NCBI GenBank assembly: GCA_002069765.1
Contig: MWBZ01000011.1
Location: 25,459 to 89,458 of the forward strand
DNA from: a bacterium ADurb.Bin243
Lineage (GTDB): Bacteria; Muiribacteriota; UBA9980
DNA: 64,000 nt
Direction: 5' to 3'
The position numbers were made by a program, and so were the translations under genes. A model generated the notes under the pieces. The model was not told where the DNA came from and made no database searches. It was given only the letters and a program-made list of their open reading frames with translations. This document shows positions 63,236-64,000 of this stretch, piece after piece (within the stretch, counting starts at the first letter, position 1; each line of letters begins with the position of its first letter).

Positions 63236-64000
63236 ATGAAAAAAAGCGCGCTTTTTTACATTTTTATATTTATTTGCTTTATATTACCAGCCGCCATCAC
63301 AAGTTACGGCTGCCGGTCAAGCCTGTTTCAAAGCGAAATAAATCCAGCCGAAGAACCTCCCCGCATTTACGACAAATCAGAATTAATCATAAAGCCCAAC
63401 ATAGCTTCCGATATTAACGTATCTTCGAATATCCAGCTTAAAATACCGGCCGGCTCAGTCAGCCAGGCCGCCCGCATTTCAATTTCAACCGCGCCGCCGC
63501 CGTTTTCCGATAACGGATCGCTGTCATACCGCGGAGACGTTTTCACCATAGACAATGTAAATTCCCTTAAATACGCTTCGATTTCATTTAAAATACCCGA
63601 CGATAAAATCGGCGAAATCGAATCGCTCAAAATTTTATATTTTTTATCCTCAGACGAAAGCGCCGGATTTATAACCCCCGAATTTATAAACGGCAAGGCG
63701 GCCGTTTCGTTAAAAAATAATTTCAGCGCGGGCGAAACTATAATAAACGCAAGCCCGCTCCCATACATAAGCAGGCGGCCTGAAATCACTTTCAACGCCT
63801 CTGAATTTGAAAGAACCGAACTTATGGTCAGCCTGGTTTCAATAGATATCAAAGCTAAATTCAAAACGGCCGGATTCAATTTTTACACCGATAACGCCGC
63901 TATCGGCGAAAATGAAATGGCCCATATAGCCGCCGAATTAAACAGAGCTGCCGTAGCGGCCGCCGGCGCCGGATTCAAAACCCCTTCTACCGCCGCTAAC
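63236..64000 (+). CDS. putative lipoprotein with ZU5/Ig-like domain (partial)
   Basis: Open from ATG 63236 to the right edge (255 codons, no stop). Signal peptide MKKSALFYIFIFICFILPA followed by ITSYGC, an acceptable though not ideal lipobox. About residues 50-135 read as a ZU5-like or Ig-like beta domain (NIQLKIPAGSVSQAARISI and a later IDNVNSLKYASISF). The visible end is Ala-rich. No strong ribosome site. Codon use matches the neighbours, and the clean reading frame over 765 nt supports a real gene. Confidence 0.75.
   Translation, partial: MKKSALFYIFIFICFILPAAITSYGCRSSLFQSEINPAEEPPRIYDKSELIIKPNIASDINVSSNIQLKIPAGSVSQAARISISTAPPPFSDNGSLSYRGDVFTIDNVNSLKYASISFKIPDDKIGEIESLKILYFLSSDESAGFITPEFINGKAAVSLKNNFSAGETIINASPLPYISRRPEITFNASEFERTELMVSLVSIDIKAKFKTAGFNFYTDNAAIGENEMAHIAAELNRAAVAAAGAGFKTPSTAAN

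Overview
This 64-kb window looks like a chromosomal segment of a free-living, motile, probably diderm bacterium from a deep or poorly sampled lineage. Many products carry signal peptides or lipoboxes, there are Skp-like periplasmic coiled-coil proteins and an AMIN/amidase_3 envelope enzyme, and the signalling load is high. Aspartase, an NrdG-like radical SAM protein and a CxxCH heme sensor kinase suggest an anaerobic or microaerobic, sensing-rich lifestyle. The phylum cannot be fixed from sequence reading alone; candidate-phylum groups such as Wallbacteria or Riflebacteria are my guess only. No phage, insertion sequence, CRISPR array or rRNA gene was seen. Promoters are strikingly regular: many TTGACA/TATAAT-type sites, most with 17-nt spacers.

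Layout. 1-2500 (minus): start of infB, nusA and rimP behind a leader hairpin, plus a small unknown gene. 2600-5250 (plus): rpiB-upp, ndk and a secreted coiled-coil protein. 5360-7040: a secreted protein joining two pilin-like Cys domains to an LEA-like Ala/Lys repeat tail. 7080-10870: a hybrid histidine kinase overlapping an aspartase gene. 10900-14910: a ClpP-like protease, a secreted HExxH protein and an SH3-SH3-M23 peptidase. 14969-22399: four phosphotransfer proteins, namely REC-PAS-PAS, PAS-PAS-kinase, MEDS-PAS-PAS-kinase-REC and heme-c DUF3365-HAMP-kinase-REC. 22400-27180: HEPN protein, CDF metal exporter, then a minus-strand operon of HEAT protein, lipoprotein and radical SAM activase.

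27280-27590: a self-contained tRNA-Ile(GAT)/tRNA-Ala(TGC) unit. 27658-36430: a secreted protein, amidase, large radical SAM protein, polytopic membrane protein, an unknown protein and a SUMF1-fold protein. 36536-44237 (minus): a three-gene exported operon with two tandem paralogues sharing an HPxMQYYDP motif and a 1793-residue surface protein. 44414-55102: a chemosensory island with CheW, three poly-HAMP chemoreceptors built from 273-bp repeats, a short CheR-like methyltransferase and a metallo-beta-lactamase-fold protein. 55125-58449: RNase Y and a zinc-ribbon membrane protein. 58461-61026 (minus): STAS protein, patatin, a relic of a receiver domain, and a periplasmic metallophosphoesterase. 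61166-64000: an M4/M36-like secreted protease and the start of a lipoprotein.

The most unusual parts are the HPxMQYYDP operon, the poly-HAMP receptor family (one member with a zinc-binding CZB domain placed between its two membrane segments), the MBL/CheR pair inside the chemoreceptor island, the stand-alone Ile/Ala tRNA unit, and the kinase-aspartase overlap. All functions are inferred from motifs read by eye; no database search was run.
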